Source: Stenotrophomonas humi
Lineage (GTDB): Bacteria; Pseudomonadota; Gammaproteobacteria; Xanthomonadales; Xanthomonadaceae
Assembly (NCBI RefSeq): GCF_001431415.1
Contig: NZ_LDJI01000006.1
Location: 1-64,000, forward strand
Length of the DNA: 64,000 nt
Direction of reading: 5' to 3'
Shown here: piece by piece, positions 1-7,901 of the stretch
How positions within the stretch are numbered: the stretch's first letter is position 1
Layout: every line of letters begins with the position of its first letter
The notes under the pieces: generated by a model
Database searches by the model: none
Seen by the model: the letters and a program-made list of their open reading frames with translations, nothing else
What the model was told of the DNA's origin: nothing
Program-made: the position numbers and the translations under genes

Positions 1-10
1 AGCCAAAGCT

Positions 11-60
11 GCCCTCATCCGCCCCTTCGGGGCACCTTCTCCCAAACACGGGAGAAGGGA
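11..60. repeat. Short palindromic intergenic repeat, copy 1
   Basis: GC-rich element of the form ccctcatccgcccc-ttcgg-ggcaccttctccc followed by a gggagaaggg arm. Parts of the same consensus recur at 17775, 22369, 25179, 30959-31152, 37369 and 41827, always between genes. It resembles REP-like elements of Xanthomonads. The remaining DNA up to the first gene shows nothing I can name. Confidence 0.75.
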
Positions 61-186
61 TGGCGTCCCCCGTCACGCAGTTCGGCGTCGGCTTCGGCTC
101 CTGAATCGATACTTTGTACATATCAATCCGTACGCAGCAGGTTATGGATCGACCTGTTCTACAGGTTCAAGCTTCCCGCATCTCCA

Positions 187-1515
187 ATGAACCGGTGCGG
201 CCTCGACGGCCTTGATGCGATGGAACTCGAACGCAACGGCGCGCCTGCCTGCCGTGAATCTCTTGCCCCGGCCGCCGCACTGACGGTGGTCGCCGAGCAG
301 CCGCATATCCTGCAGGGCACCACCGAATTCCGTCGTGCGGTGCTGGCGTTGTTCATGGCCGGCTTTGCTACTTTCGGCGTGCTGTATTGCGTGCAGTCGC
401 TGCTGCCGGGCTTCAGCCACCACTTCGGCGTGAGTGCCGGCAACAGTGCGCTGGCGTTGTCGGTCAGCACCGGCATGCTGGCAGTGGCAATGCTGGTGGC
501 AGGCATCATTTCCGACCGCATCGGGCGTCGCCCGGTGATGGTGGTTTCGCTGCTCGGTTCGGCGCTGCTCACCCTGGCCACCGCGCTTGTCGACGATTGG
601 AGCACGCTGCTGGTGCTGCGCACGCTGTTGGGCGTCAGCCTGAGCGGCGTGCCGGCGGTGGCGATGACCTGGTTGGTCGAGGAGATGGACAGCCGCTCGC
701 TAGGGTTGGCGATGGGCCTGTACATCGGCGGCAACGCGGTGGGTGGCATGAGTGGTCGTTTGATTGCCGGTGTGGTGGCCGACCACTGGGGCTGGCGCAT
801 GGGCATTGCGGCGGTCGGCGTGATCGCGCTGCTGGCAACGGTGATGCTATGGACGCAGTTACCGGCCTCGCGCCACTTCCGTGCCAAGCGGGTCGAACCA
901 GCGCAATTACCTGCGCGGTTCGCCGGCCTGTTCCGCGACGCCGCGCTGCCATGGTTGTTCGCGTGTGGTTTCCTGCTGCTGGGCGTCTTTGTCACGCTTT
1001 ACAACTATCTCGGTTACTACCTGCTGGCGCCGCCGTACGGCCTGAGCCAGACCGTGGTCGGGCTGATCTTCACCGTGTACCTGGTTGGCAGCGTCAGCTC
1101 GGCGTGGATGGGGCAACTGGCCAGCCGCATCGGTCGTGGTCCGGTACTGGCATTGTCGTTCGGGTTGATGCTGTGGGGTGTGGTGCTGCTGATGTTGCCG
1201 TGGTTGGCGACGATGGCCTTGGGTATCGCGCTGGCAACGTTTGGTTTCTTCGGCGGGCATTCGGTGGCCAGCAGCTGGGTCGGCGTACGTGCCGGTGGCA
1301 TGCGTGCCGAAGCGTCAGCGTTGTATCTGTTCTCGTACTACCTGGGCTCCAGCGTGCTGGGTGCGCTGGGTGGCGTGTTCTACACGCATTGGGGCTGGGC
1401 CGGAGTCTGCGGTTTCACGCTGGTGCTGGTGCTGCTGGGCGTGGGTGTTGCGTGGCGGCTGTGGCATCAGTTGCAGGTTGGAACGCCGGCACCGTTGGTG
1501 GTTGCGGGGCGTTGA
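187..1515 (+). CDS. MFS transporter, YnfM-like drug/solute efflux family
   Basis: A 442-residue inner-membrane transporter of the major facilitator superfamily with about 12 hydrophobic segments beginning near residue 50. The loop after the second helix carries the MFS signature as DRIGRRPVM (residues 111-119). The segment ATFGVLYCVQSLLPGF recalls E. coli YnfM, whose substrate is not firmly known. The start is uncertain: the ATG at 220 would remove 11 residues without touching the membrane core. It converges on a LysR gene 35 bp downstream; in E. coli ynfM also sits beside a LysR gene, so the pairing may be functional. Substrate cannot be inferred. Confidence 0.8.
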   Translation: MNRCGLDGLDAMELERNGAPACRESLAPAAALTVVAEQPHILQGTTEFRRAVLALFMAGFATFGVLYCVQSLLPGFSHHFGVSAGNSALALSVSTGMLAVAMLVAGIISDRIGRRPVMVVSLLGSALLTLATALVDDWSTLLVLRTLLGVSLSGVPAVAMTWLVEEMDSRSLGLAMGLYIGGNAVGGMSGRLIAGVVADHWGWRMGIAAVGVIALLATVMLWTQLPASRHFRAKRVEPAQLPARFAGLFRDAALPWLFACGFLLLGVFVTLYNYLGYYLLAPPYGLSQTVVGLIFTVYLVGSVSSAWMGQLASRIGRGPVLALSFGLMLWGVVLLMLPWLATMALGIALATFGFFGGHSVASSWVGVRAGGMRAEASALYLFSYYLGSSVLGALGGVFYTHWGWAGVCGFTLVLVLLGVGVAWRLWHQLQVGTPAPLVVAGR

Positions 1516-1550
1516 TTGCAGGGTATCCCATGCTCCTTGCGGGCGGCGGC

Positions 1551-2471
1551 TCAGCTTTTGGCAACAGGGCCCACTTCCCGCTTCAACAGGCCAATGAACT
1601 GCCGCAGCAGCGGTGTCACCGCTTCGCGTCGCCAAGCCAGTTGAATTTCCGATGCCGCGCCGCGGTCGGACAACGCCACAAAGCACGCACCCTCCACTTG
1701 GATATGGCTGCACGAGGACGGCAGCACGCACACGCCCAGGCCGGCCGCAACCAGGCTGATCAACGTCGAAGACTCGCCGGCTTCCTGCACGATGCGCGGG
1801 CTGAAGCCGGCATTGCGGCACAACGTGATCACATGGTCATGGATGCCAGCGCCGGCATCGCGTGAGAAGCCGACAAACGGGTCCAGTGCGAACTGGCGCA
1901 GCGAAAATCGTGCGCTGGCCGGGTCCTTGCCCGCCAGCGCCGGATGCGTGGCGTGCAGCACCAGCGCCAGCGGATCGTCGAGCAATCGCTTGGCCACCAG
2001 TTCCGGAGGCAGCACGCGCTTGCGGATGATGCCCACGTCCAGTTCGTCGGCCAGCAATGCATCGATCTGACGCAGGCTGTTCATCTCGCGCAGCTGCAAC
2101 TGCACCTGCGGATGTTGCTGGCGATAGGCGAAGAAGGCGCGTGGAATCTGCGGCAACAGGGGCGTGGCGCGGGTCAGTCCAATGCGCAGTTCGCCGCTTT
2201 CGCCGCGTTGCGAGCGCTGCACCATGTCCATCGCTGTATCGACGCGCTGCAGGATGTCGCGCGCCTGCTCCAGCAGCACCTGCCCCGCCGGGGTGAGCTG
2301 CACGCGGCGATGGCTGCGCACGAACAGATGCGCGCCGATCAGGGTTTCGAGCTGGCGGATCTGTTGGCTGAGCGGCGGTTGTGACATGCCCAGGCGCTCG
2401 GCAGCGCGACCGAAGTGCAGCGTATCGGCCACGGCGAGGAAGTAGCGCAGATGACGGAGTTCCAGGGCCAT
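1551..2471 (-). CDS. LysR-family transcriptional regulator
   Basis: A 306-residue regulator with a complete LysR layout: an N-terminal winged helix-turn-helix (residues 3-62, with FGRAAERLGMSQPPLSQQIRQLE) and a C-terminal substrate-binding domain from about residue 90. The motif LRHLRYFLAVADTLHFGRAAERL resembles regulators of aromatic-compound and efflux genes (BenM/CatR-like subgroup), but the effector cannot be read from sequence. It is transcribed towards the MFS gene and the two ends are 35 bp apart. The ATG at 2471 is taken as start because the HTH begins almost immediately after it. Confidence 0.85.
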   Translation of the reverse strand: MALELRHLRYFLAVADTLHFGRAAERLGMSQPPLSQQIRQLETLIGAHLFVRSHRRVQLTPAGQVLLEQARDILQRVDTAMDMVQRSQRGESGELRIGLTRATPLLPQIPRAFFAYRQQHPQVQLQLREMNSLRQIDALLADELDVGIIRKRVLPPELVAKRLLDDPLALVLHATHPALAGKDPASARFSLRQFALDPFVGFSRDAGAGIHDHVITLCRNAGFSPRIVQEAGESSTLISLVAAGLGVCVLPSSCSHIQVEGACFVALSDRGAASEIQLAWRREAVTPLLRQFIGLLKREVGPVAKS

Positions 2472-2595
2472 GGGGACGTCCGGGAGAGAGTGAACAGATT
2501 GTAGTCAGGGCATGGCGCGAGGTGCGGAGCGTTTCCGGGCAGCTCGCAATTCGCCACTCCGCCTATGGACAGGGCAGCGCCGAACAACCAAGCGC

Positions 2596-3564
2596 CTACC
2601 GCTCCGAATGCCCCGTATCGTCGTACTGCCTCGGCGCAAACAGATCCGGTTGGATCAGTTCCACGAACGCCCGCGCCTGCGGTGACAGCACCTTGCCCCG
2701 GCGCACCACCACGCCATAACTGCGCGGTGGGAAGTACTCGCTCATTGCGCGCGTGGCCAGCTTGTCGCGGTCGCTGTCATTGAGGCACAGGGCGGTGACG
2801 ATGGAGATGCCCATGCCCATCGCTACGTACTGCTTGATCACCTCCCAGCCGCCAACCTCCAGTGCCACCGTGTACGGCACGCGGTGCTGCTGGAATACCA
2901 GGTCGACCAGACGCCAGGTGATCTGCCGGCGCGGCGGCAGGATCAACGGCCAGGGCGACAGGTCCTCCAGGGTCAGATCCTTCTTCTTCGCCAGCGGGTG
3001 ATCGGGCGGGGTGATCAGCACCTGCTCGAAGCGGTACACCGGCGCGTAACTGAGGTCGGCGGGCACATCCATCATCGAACCGATCGCCAGGTCGGCCGCG
3101 TCGCTGCGCAGCAGGTCGGTGCCGTCGGCGCTAATGGCGTTGTGCAGGGTCAGGCGCACGTCCGGATGCTGGCGACGGAAGTTTTCGACGATCTTCGGCA
3201 GCAGATACAGGATGGTTGACGAGTTGGCGGCGATGTTGAGCTCGCCCGCATCCAGTCCACTGATCTTCTCGCGGAACCGCGGCAGCAGCCCGTCCAGGTT
3301 TTCCACCAGGGGCTGGGCCATGTCGTACAGCAATTGGCCCTCGCGGCTGGGCACCAGGCGTCGCCCGCTGCGCTCAAGCAGCACCACGCCCAGCTCCCGT
3401 TCCAGCGCCTGGAGCTGCAGGCTCACAGCCGGTTGGCTGACAAAAAGTGCCTCCGCTGCCCGTGAAACCGACCCGAGCCGCACCGTCTGGAGGAAGGCGC
3501 GCAGTGGCTTGAGCCGGTCAGACTTGTAGGAAAAACGCGGAGTTAGCGAAGTCTTCTTGGGCAT
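2596..3564 (-). CDS. LysR-family regulator next to the glyoxylate shunt operon
   Basis: The protein has 322 residues, starting at ATG 3564 (MPKKTSLTPRFSYKSDRL). The winged HTH spans about residues 18-76 with GSVSRAAEALFVSQPAVSLQLQALE split over the recognition helices, and the effector domain follows; its style is CysB-like. The reading frame stays open far upstream through aceB, but that extension is antisense to a conserved gene and is not coding. It is divergent from aceB with 108 bp between start codons, the classical arrangement for a LysR regulator of the facing operon. Control of aceBA is therefore inferred from position, not shown. Confidence 0.87.
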   Translation of the reverse strand: MPKKTSLTPRFSYKSDRLKPLRAFLQTVRLGSVSRAAEALFVSQPAVSLQLQALERELGVVLLERSGRRLVPSREGQLLYDMAQPLVENLDGLLPRFREKISGLDAGELNIAANSSTILYLLPKIVENFRRQHPDVRLTLHNAISADGTDLLRSDAADLAIGSMMDVPADLSYAPVYRFEQVLITPPDHPLAKKKDLTLEDLSPWPLILPPRRQITWRLVDLVFQQHRVPYTVALEVGGWEVIKQYVAMGMGISIVTALCLNDSDRDKLATRAMSEYFPPRSYGVVVRRGKVLSPQARAFVELIQPDLFAPRQYDDTGHSER

Positions 3565-3672
3565 TTCAAGGCAATTATTAGCACAACTTATAAATAACAT
3601 TGCAAAAACTGTTTTGTTAAATAAGTGCCTGCGGACGCACGTTGGAGTCCCACGAGCCCGCAGGAACTGCCC
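3565..3672. promoter_or_regulatory. AT-rich divergent promoter/operator between LysR gene and aceB
   Basis: This 108-bp gap is strikingly AT-rich against the surrounding DNA. It contains an inverted repeat ACTTAT (3586-3591) and ATAAGT (3621-3626). LysR proteins commonly bind T-N11-A dyads in such gaps, so this is a candidate binding site. An AGGAA stretch just upstream of 3673 serves as the aceB ribosome binding site. Confidence 0.55.
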
Positions 3673-5313
3673 ATGTCCGCCGTCGCCCAGGCCATCCCGG
3701 CACACACCACTCCCCGCCCGACCCCGGGTATCACCGTCACCACCCAGCTGGCCGGTCAGTCCGGCTTGCTGCCGGCTGGTGCACTGGGGCTGCTCGTGTC
3801 GCTGCACCGGGCGGTGGAGCCGGAACGGCAGAAACGGCTGGCGGCGCGCGGCCTGCGCCAGGCCTATTTCGACCAGGGTGGCGCGCCGGATTTCCGCACC
3901 GACACCCGCGACATCCGCGAGGGTGACTGGACGGTGGCGCCGATTCCGGCCGCGCTGCAGGACCGCCGCGTCGAAATCACCGGCCCGACCGATCCGAAGA
4001 TGGTCATCAACGCGCTGAACTCCGGGGCCAAGGTATTCATGGCCGACTTCGAGGATTCGACCTCGCCGACCTGGCGCAACGTGCTGGCAGGCCAGCAGAC
4101 CATGCGTGCGGCGGTGCGCGGTGACCTGGACTTCACCTCGCCGGCGGCCAACGGCAAGCCGGCCAAGCACTACACGCTGCGCCCGTTCGACGAGCAGGCG
4201 GTGTTGATCGTGCGCCCGCGCGGCTGGCACCTGGACGAGAAGCATGTGTTGATCGATGGCCAGCCGATTGCCGGTGGCCTGTTCGATGCGGCGGTGTTTG
4301 CCTTCCACAACGCCCGCACGCTGATGGACAACGACCGCGGCCCGTACTTCTACCTGCCCAAGCTGCAGTCGATGGAAGAAGCCGCACTGTGGGAGACCGC
4401 GTTGTCGCACATCGAGGGCATGCTGTGCCTGCCGCATGGGCAGATCAAGGTCACCGTGCTGATCGAAGCGCTGCCGGCGGTGTTCGAGATGGACGAGATC
4501 CTGCATGCGCTGCGTGACCGCATCGTCGGCCTGAACTGTGGACGCTGGGATTACATCTTTTCGTACCTGAAAACCTTCCGTCGCCACGCCGACAAGGTGT
4601 TGCCCGAGCGCAGCCAGGTGACAATGACCCAGCCGTTCCTGAAGGCCTATTCGGAACTGCTGATCAAGACCTGCCACCGCCGTGGTGCCCACGCGATGGG
4701 CGGCATGGCCGCACAGATTCCGATCAACCACGACGCCGCCGCCAACGAACAGGCCATGGCGCGCGTGCGTGCCGACAAACTGCGGGAAGTCACCGCCGGC
4801 CACGATGGCACCTGGGTCGCCCATCCGGCGTTGATTCCGGTGGCACGCGCCATCTTCGACGAGCACATGCCCACGCCGAACCAGCACCAGGTGCTGCGTC
4901 GTGATGTGCAGGTCAGCCGCGAGGAACTGATTGCGCCGTGCAGTGGCACCGTCACCCGTGCCGGCTTCGAGAACAACGTCGAAGTGTGCGTGCGCTACCT
5001 GGCCGCGTGGCTGGACGGCAATGGCTGCGTGCCCATCCACAACCTGATGGAAGACGCCGCCACCGCCGAGATCAGCCGCAGCCAGATCTGGCAGTGGCTG
5101 CACGCCGGCAACCAGCACCTGGACGATGGCACCGCGATCGACCTCGCCCTGTTGGAAAGCACCCTGCGCGCCTTGCCGGCACGGTTGGGCGACACCACTG
5201 CGCTGCCCGGCAGTGGCCGCATCCCCCAGGCCATCGGCCTGCTCGACCAACTCAGCCGGGCCGATGAACTGGCTGACTTCCTGACCCTGCCGGCCTACCG
5301 GCAGATCGACTGA
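3673..5313 (+). CDS. aceB: Malate synthase A
   Basis: The enzyme condenses glyoxylate with acetyl-CoA to malate, the second step of the glyoxylate shunt, in the cytoplasm. The 546-residue length fits the A isoform (about 530-550) and not the 720-residue G isoform. The family signature GLNCGRWDYIFS is at about residues 286-297 and the catalytic region MEDAATAEISRSQIWQW lies near the C-terminus. The ATG at 3673 is preferred over one 48 bp upstream because of the AGGAA ribosome binding site and because the family begins close to this point. It is followed 45 bp later by aceA in the same direction and ends in a shared terminator after aceA. Confidence 0.96.
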   Translation: MSAVAQAIPAHTTPRPTPGITVTTQLAGQSGLLPAGALGLLVSLHRAVEPERQKRLAARGLRQAYFDQGGAPDFRTDTRDIREGDWTVAPIPAALQDRRVEITGPTDPKMVINALNSGAKVFMADFEDSTSPTWRNVLAGQQTMRAAVRGDLDFTSPAANGKPAKHYTLRPFDEQAVLIVRPRGWHLDEKHVLIDGQPIAGGLFDAAVFAFHNARTLMDNDRGPYFYLPKLQSMEEAALWETALSHIEGMLCLPHGQIKVTVLIEALPAVFEMDEILHALRDRIVGLNCGRWDYIFSYLKTFRRHADKVLPERSQVTMTQPFLKAYSELLIKTCHRRGAHAMGGMAAQIPINHDAAANEQAMARVRADKLREVTAGHDGTWVAHPALIPVARAIFDEHMPTPNQHQVLRRDVQVSREELIAPCSGTVTRAGFENNVEVCVRYLAAWLDGNGCVPIHNLMEDAATAEISRSQIWQWLHAGNQHLDDGTAIDLALLESTLRALPARLGDTTALPGSGRIPQAIGLLDQLSRADELADFLTLPAYRQID

Positions 5314-5358
5314 CCCTCCTTCCCCTTACGCACGCAATCTTCATTCGAGGACGACACG

Positions 5359-6690
5359 ATGAGCACCTACCAGCAACAGATCGATGCCCTGCAGCAGGAC
5401 TGGGACACCAACCCGCGTTGGAAGGGTTTGCAGCGGACCTACAGCGCCGCCGACGTGGTGCGCCTGCGCGGCAGCGTGCAGCCGGAATACACACTGGCCA
5501 AGCGCGGTGCCGAGCGTCTGTGGGAGCTGGTCAATGGCAGCGCGAAGAAGGGCTACGTCAATGCGTTTGGTGCGATCAGCGCCGGCCAGGCGATGCAGCA
5601 GGCCAAGGCCGGGCTGGAAGCGGTGTACCTGTCCGGCTGGCAGGTGGCTGCCGACGGCAACACCTCCGAAACCATGTACCCGGACCAGTCGCTGTACGCC
5701 TACGATTCGGTGCCGACCATGGTCCGCCGCATCAACAACACGTTCCAGCGCGCCGATGAAATCCAGTGGAAGAACATCATCGACGGCAAGGTGAAGGAAG
5801 AGGACGCCATCGATTTCTTCCTGCCCATCGTCGCCGACGGTGAGGCCGGCTTCGGTGGCGTGCTCAACGCCTACGAGCTGATGAAGAACATGATCACCGC
5901 CGGCGCCGCCGCGGTGCATTTCGAGGACCAGCTGGCGGCGGTGAAGAAGTGCGGCCACATGGGCGGCAAGGTGCTGGTGCCGACGCAGGAAGCCATCCAG
6001 AAGTTGTCGGCGGCGCGTCTGGCGGCCGACGTGCTGGGCGTGCCGACGATCGTGCTGGCGCGTACCGATGCCGAAGCGGCCAACCTGCTGACCAGCGACT
6101 TCGACCCGAACGATGCACCGTTCGTCACTGGCCAGCGCACGCCCGAGGGTTTTTACCGGGTCAAGAACGGATTGGAGCAGGCCATCAGCCGCGGCGTGGC
6201 CTATGCCCCGCATGCCGACCTGGTGTGGTGCGAAACCGGCACCCCGGATCTGGGCTTCGCCCGCGAATTCGCCCAGGCCGTGCACGCCGCCAGCCCCGGC
6301 AAGCTGCTGTCCTACAATTGCTCACCGTCGTTCAACTGGAAGAAGAACCTGGACGACAGGACCATCGCCAGGTTCCAGGATGAGCTGGCCGCGCTGGGCT
6401 ACAAATACCAGTTCATCACCCTGGCTGGCATCCACATCAACTGGTTCAACACCTTCAAATTCGCCCACGACTACGCCCGTGGCGAAGGCATGCGCCATTA
6501 CGTGGAGCAGGTGCAGGAACCGGAGTTCGCCGCACGTGAAAAGGGTTACACCTTCGCCTCGCACCAGCAGGAGGTGGGTGCCGGCTATTTCGACGATGTG
6601 ACCACCGTGATCCAGGGCGGCGCCTCCAGCGTCACCGCCTTGACCGGCTCCACCGAAGAAGAACAGTTCCAGGCCGAAGAAGCTGCTTGA
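5359..6690 (+). CDS. aceA: Isocitrate lyase
   Basis: The enzyme cleaves isocitrate to glyoxylate and succinate, the entry step of the glyoxylate shunt used for growth on acetate and fatty acids. The protein has 443 residues, close to E. coli AceA. The active-site signature KKCGHMGGK sits at residues 196-204 with the catalytic cysteine at about 198. The ATG at 5359 follows a GAGGA ribosome binding site. It forms an operon with aceB and ends just before a strong intrinsic terminator. No regulatory kinase/phosphatase gene (aceK) follows, unlike the enterobacterial aceBAK operon. Confidence 0.97.
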   Translation: MSTYQQQIDALQQDWDTNPRWKGLQRTYSAADVVRLRGSVQPEYTLAKRGAERLWELVNGSAKKGYVNAFGAISAGQAMQQAKAGLEAVYLSGWQVAADGNTSETMYPDQSLYAYDSVPTMVRRINNTFQRADEIQWKNIIDGKVKEEDAIDFFLPIVADGEAGFGGVLNAYELMKNMITAGAAAVHFEDQLAAVKKCGHMGGKVLVPTQEAIQKLSAARLAADVLGVPTIVLARTDAEAANLLTSDFDPNDAPFVTGQRTPEGFYRVKNGLEQAISRGVAYAPHADLVWCETGTPDLGFAREFAQAVHAASPGKLLSYNCSPSFNWKKNLDDRTIARFQDELAALGYKYQFITLAGIHINWFNTFKFAHDYARGEGMRHYVEQVQEPEFAAREKGYTFASHQQEVGAGYFDDVTTVIQGGASSVTALTGSTEEEQFQAEEAA

Positions 6691-6711
6691 GCGCTTAGTT
6701 AAGGTCGTTTC

Positions 6712-6740
6712 AAAGGGGCTCTTACGAGCCCCTTTTTTTT
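6712..6740 (+). terminator. Rho-independent terminator after aceBA
   Basis: Stem GGGGCTC / GAGCCCC (6715-6721 and 6726-6732) with a TTAC loop, followed by eight T residues. It lies 22 bp after the aceA stop codon. Confidence 0.93.
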
Positions 6741-6780
6741 GCCTGACCCAAAGTGCGGGTTTTCGCTGAAGTTGAGACCC

Positions 6781-6800
6781 GCATCACCTTATTTTGATGC
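6781..6800. promoter_or_regulatory. Inverted repeat upstream of the GGDEF gene
   Basis: Perfect 6-bp arms GCATCA and TGATGC separated by an AT-rich 8-bp spacer, 12 bp before the putative start codon of the cNMP/GGDEF gene. Position suits an operator or promoter element; no known regulator motif is claimed. Confidence 0.4.
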
Positions 6801-6812
6801 TAATCTCGCCGG

Positions 6813-7883
6813 ATGACTCGCCAACCATGGCGGGGATCCATGAGGCGAGGGATGAGCGGCATGGGAGTGGGGGGGCTGGCGTTGCAAGCAGAACTTCCTG
6901 TGGGCTCGACAGCCACAGGGGGAGCCGTACGCCGTGCGCAGGTTTCTGCCATGGAGTGCGCCCTGTTCGCCCAGTTCGGCCGCCGCCGTATCCTGACCAC
7001 CGATGAAGTCCTGTTCCAGCGTGGTGACACCGGCTCGTCGATGTTCATCGTCATCAGCGGTGCCATCAGCCTGGATTTCGGCCCCGGCCAGGCACCCAAG
7101 CAACTCGGTGCCAACGATTTCTTCGGTGAGCTGGGCCTGCTGATTGACAGCCACTCGCGCTCATCGGCGGCACGGGCGTGTTGCACCACCGAGCTGCTTG
7201 AAGTCAGCTGCGCCAGTTTCCATCGCCTGATCGACCAGGATCCGGCGACCGTGGTGTTCTTCCTGCGTCGCACGTTATGGCGTGTGGTCTCCAGTGAACA
7301 ACGGTTGATCAGCCAGCTCAGCCGTCGCAATGAAGAACTGGAAGTCGCACTCGGTAATCTGTACAGCGCCAGCCATGAGCTGCAGCACACCCGCGAGCTG
7401 ATCTACACCGACGATCTGACCGGCATGGGCAATCGCCGCGCACTCACGGTGTATCTGCAGAACGCGCACCGCTCCGATCGTCGCCCGCAGGGTCTGCTGC
7501 TGATCGACTGTGATGACTTCAAAGGGCTCAATGATTCCCAGGGGCACCTGGCCGGCGACCACATGCTGCAGTGCCTCGGACGGGTATTGACCTCGGTAGC
7601 TGGCAAGGACGACATCGCCTGCCGCCTGGGTGGCGACGAGTTCTGCGTGCTGTTGCAGGAGGCGGACCCAGAGCGGCTGGCGCGCGTGGCCGGATTCATC
7701 CTTGAAGCCGTGCGCGGGCTGGTGGCCTTCCCCGGTGCGATGCCGGGTGCGTGCTCGGTCAGCATTGGTCTGGTGCTGATGGATGGGCGTGATCACTGGA
7801 ACGATGCCTACTCGCGTGCCGACAGTGCACTTTACGAGGCCAAGCGGCTGGGCGGCGGCCGCATGCAATGGACACCTGGCTGA
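6813..7883 (+). CDS. Cyclic-nucleotide-binding / GGDEF diguanylate cyclase
   Basis: A soluble protein of 356 residues. An N-terminal cNMP-binding (CRP-like) fold covers about residues 47-150, with the phosphate-binding-cassette-like segment LGANDFFGELGLLIDSHSRS. A linking helix leads to a GGDEF domain with LIYTDDLTGMGNRRAL and an intact GGDEF at 273-277, so it should make c-di-GMP, perhaps under cAMP/cGMP control. The start is unsure: ATGs at 6840 and 6852 are also possible and the first 40 residues look unstructured. The gene lies 18 bp before a class III cyclase gene in the same direction, suggesting one transcript that couples two second messengers. Enzymatic activity is inferred from the motif only. 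Confidence 0.85.
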   Translation: MTRQPWRGSMRRGMSGMGVGGLALQAELPVGSTATGGAVRRAQVSAMECALFAQFGRRRILTTDEVLFQRGDTGSSMFIVISGAISLDFGPGQAPKQLGANDFFGELGLLIDSHSRSSAARACCTTELLEVSCASFHRLIDQDPATVVFFLRRTLWRVVSSEQRLISQLSRRNEELEVALGNLYSASHELQHTRELIYTDDLTGMGNRRALTVYLQNAHRSDRRPQGLLLIDCDDFKGLNDSQGHLAGDHMLQCLGRVLTSVAGKDDIACRLGGDEFCVLLQEADPERLARVAGFILEAVRGLVAFPGAMPGACSVSIGLVLMDGRDHWNDAYSRADSALYEAKRLGGGRMQWTPG

Positions 7884-7901
7884 GCGGCCACGGGGGCTGA
7901 C

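Noticed and set aside
3565..5250. Long N-terminal extension of the LysR gene, giving 884 codons
   Set aside because: The extension runs antisense through aceB; the true HTH start is at 3564.
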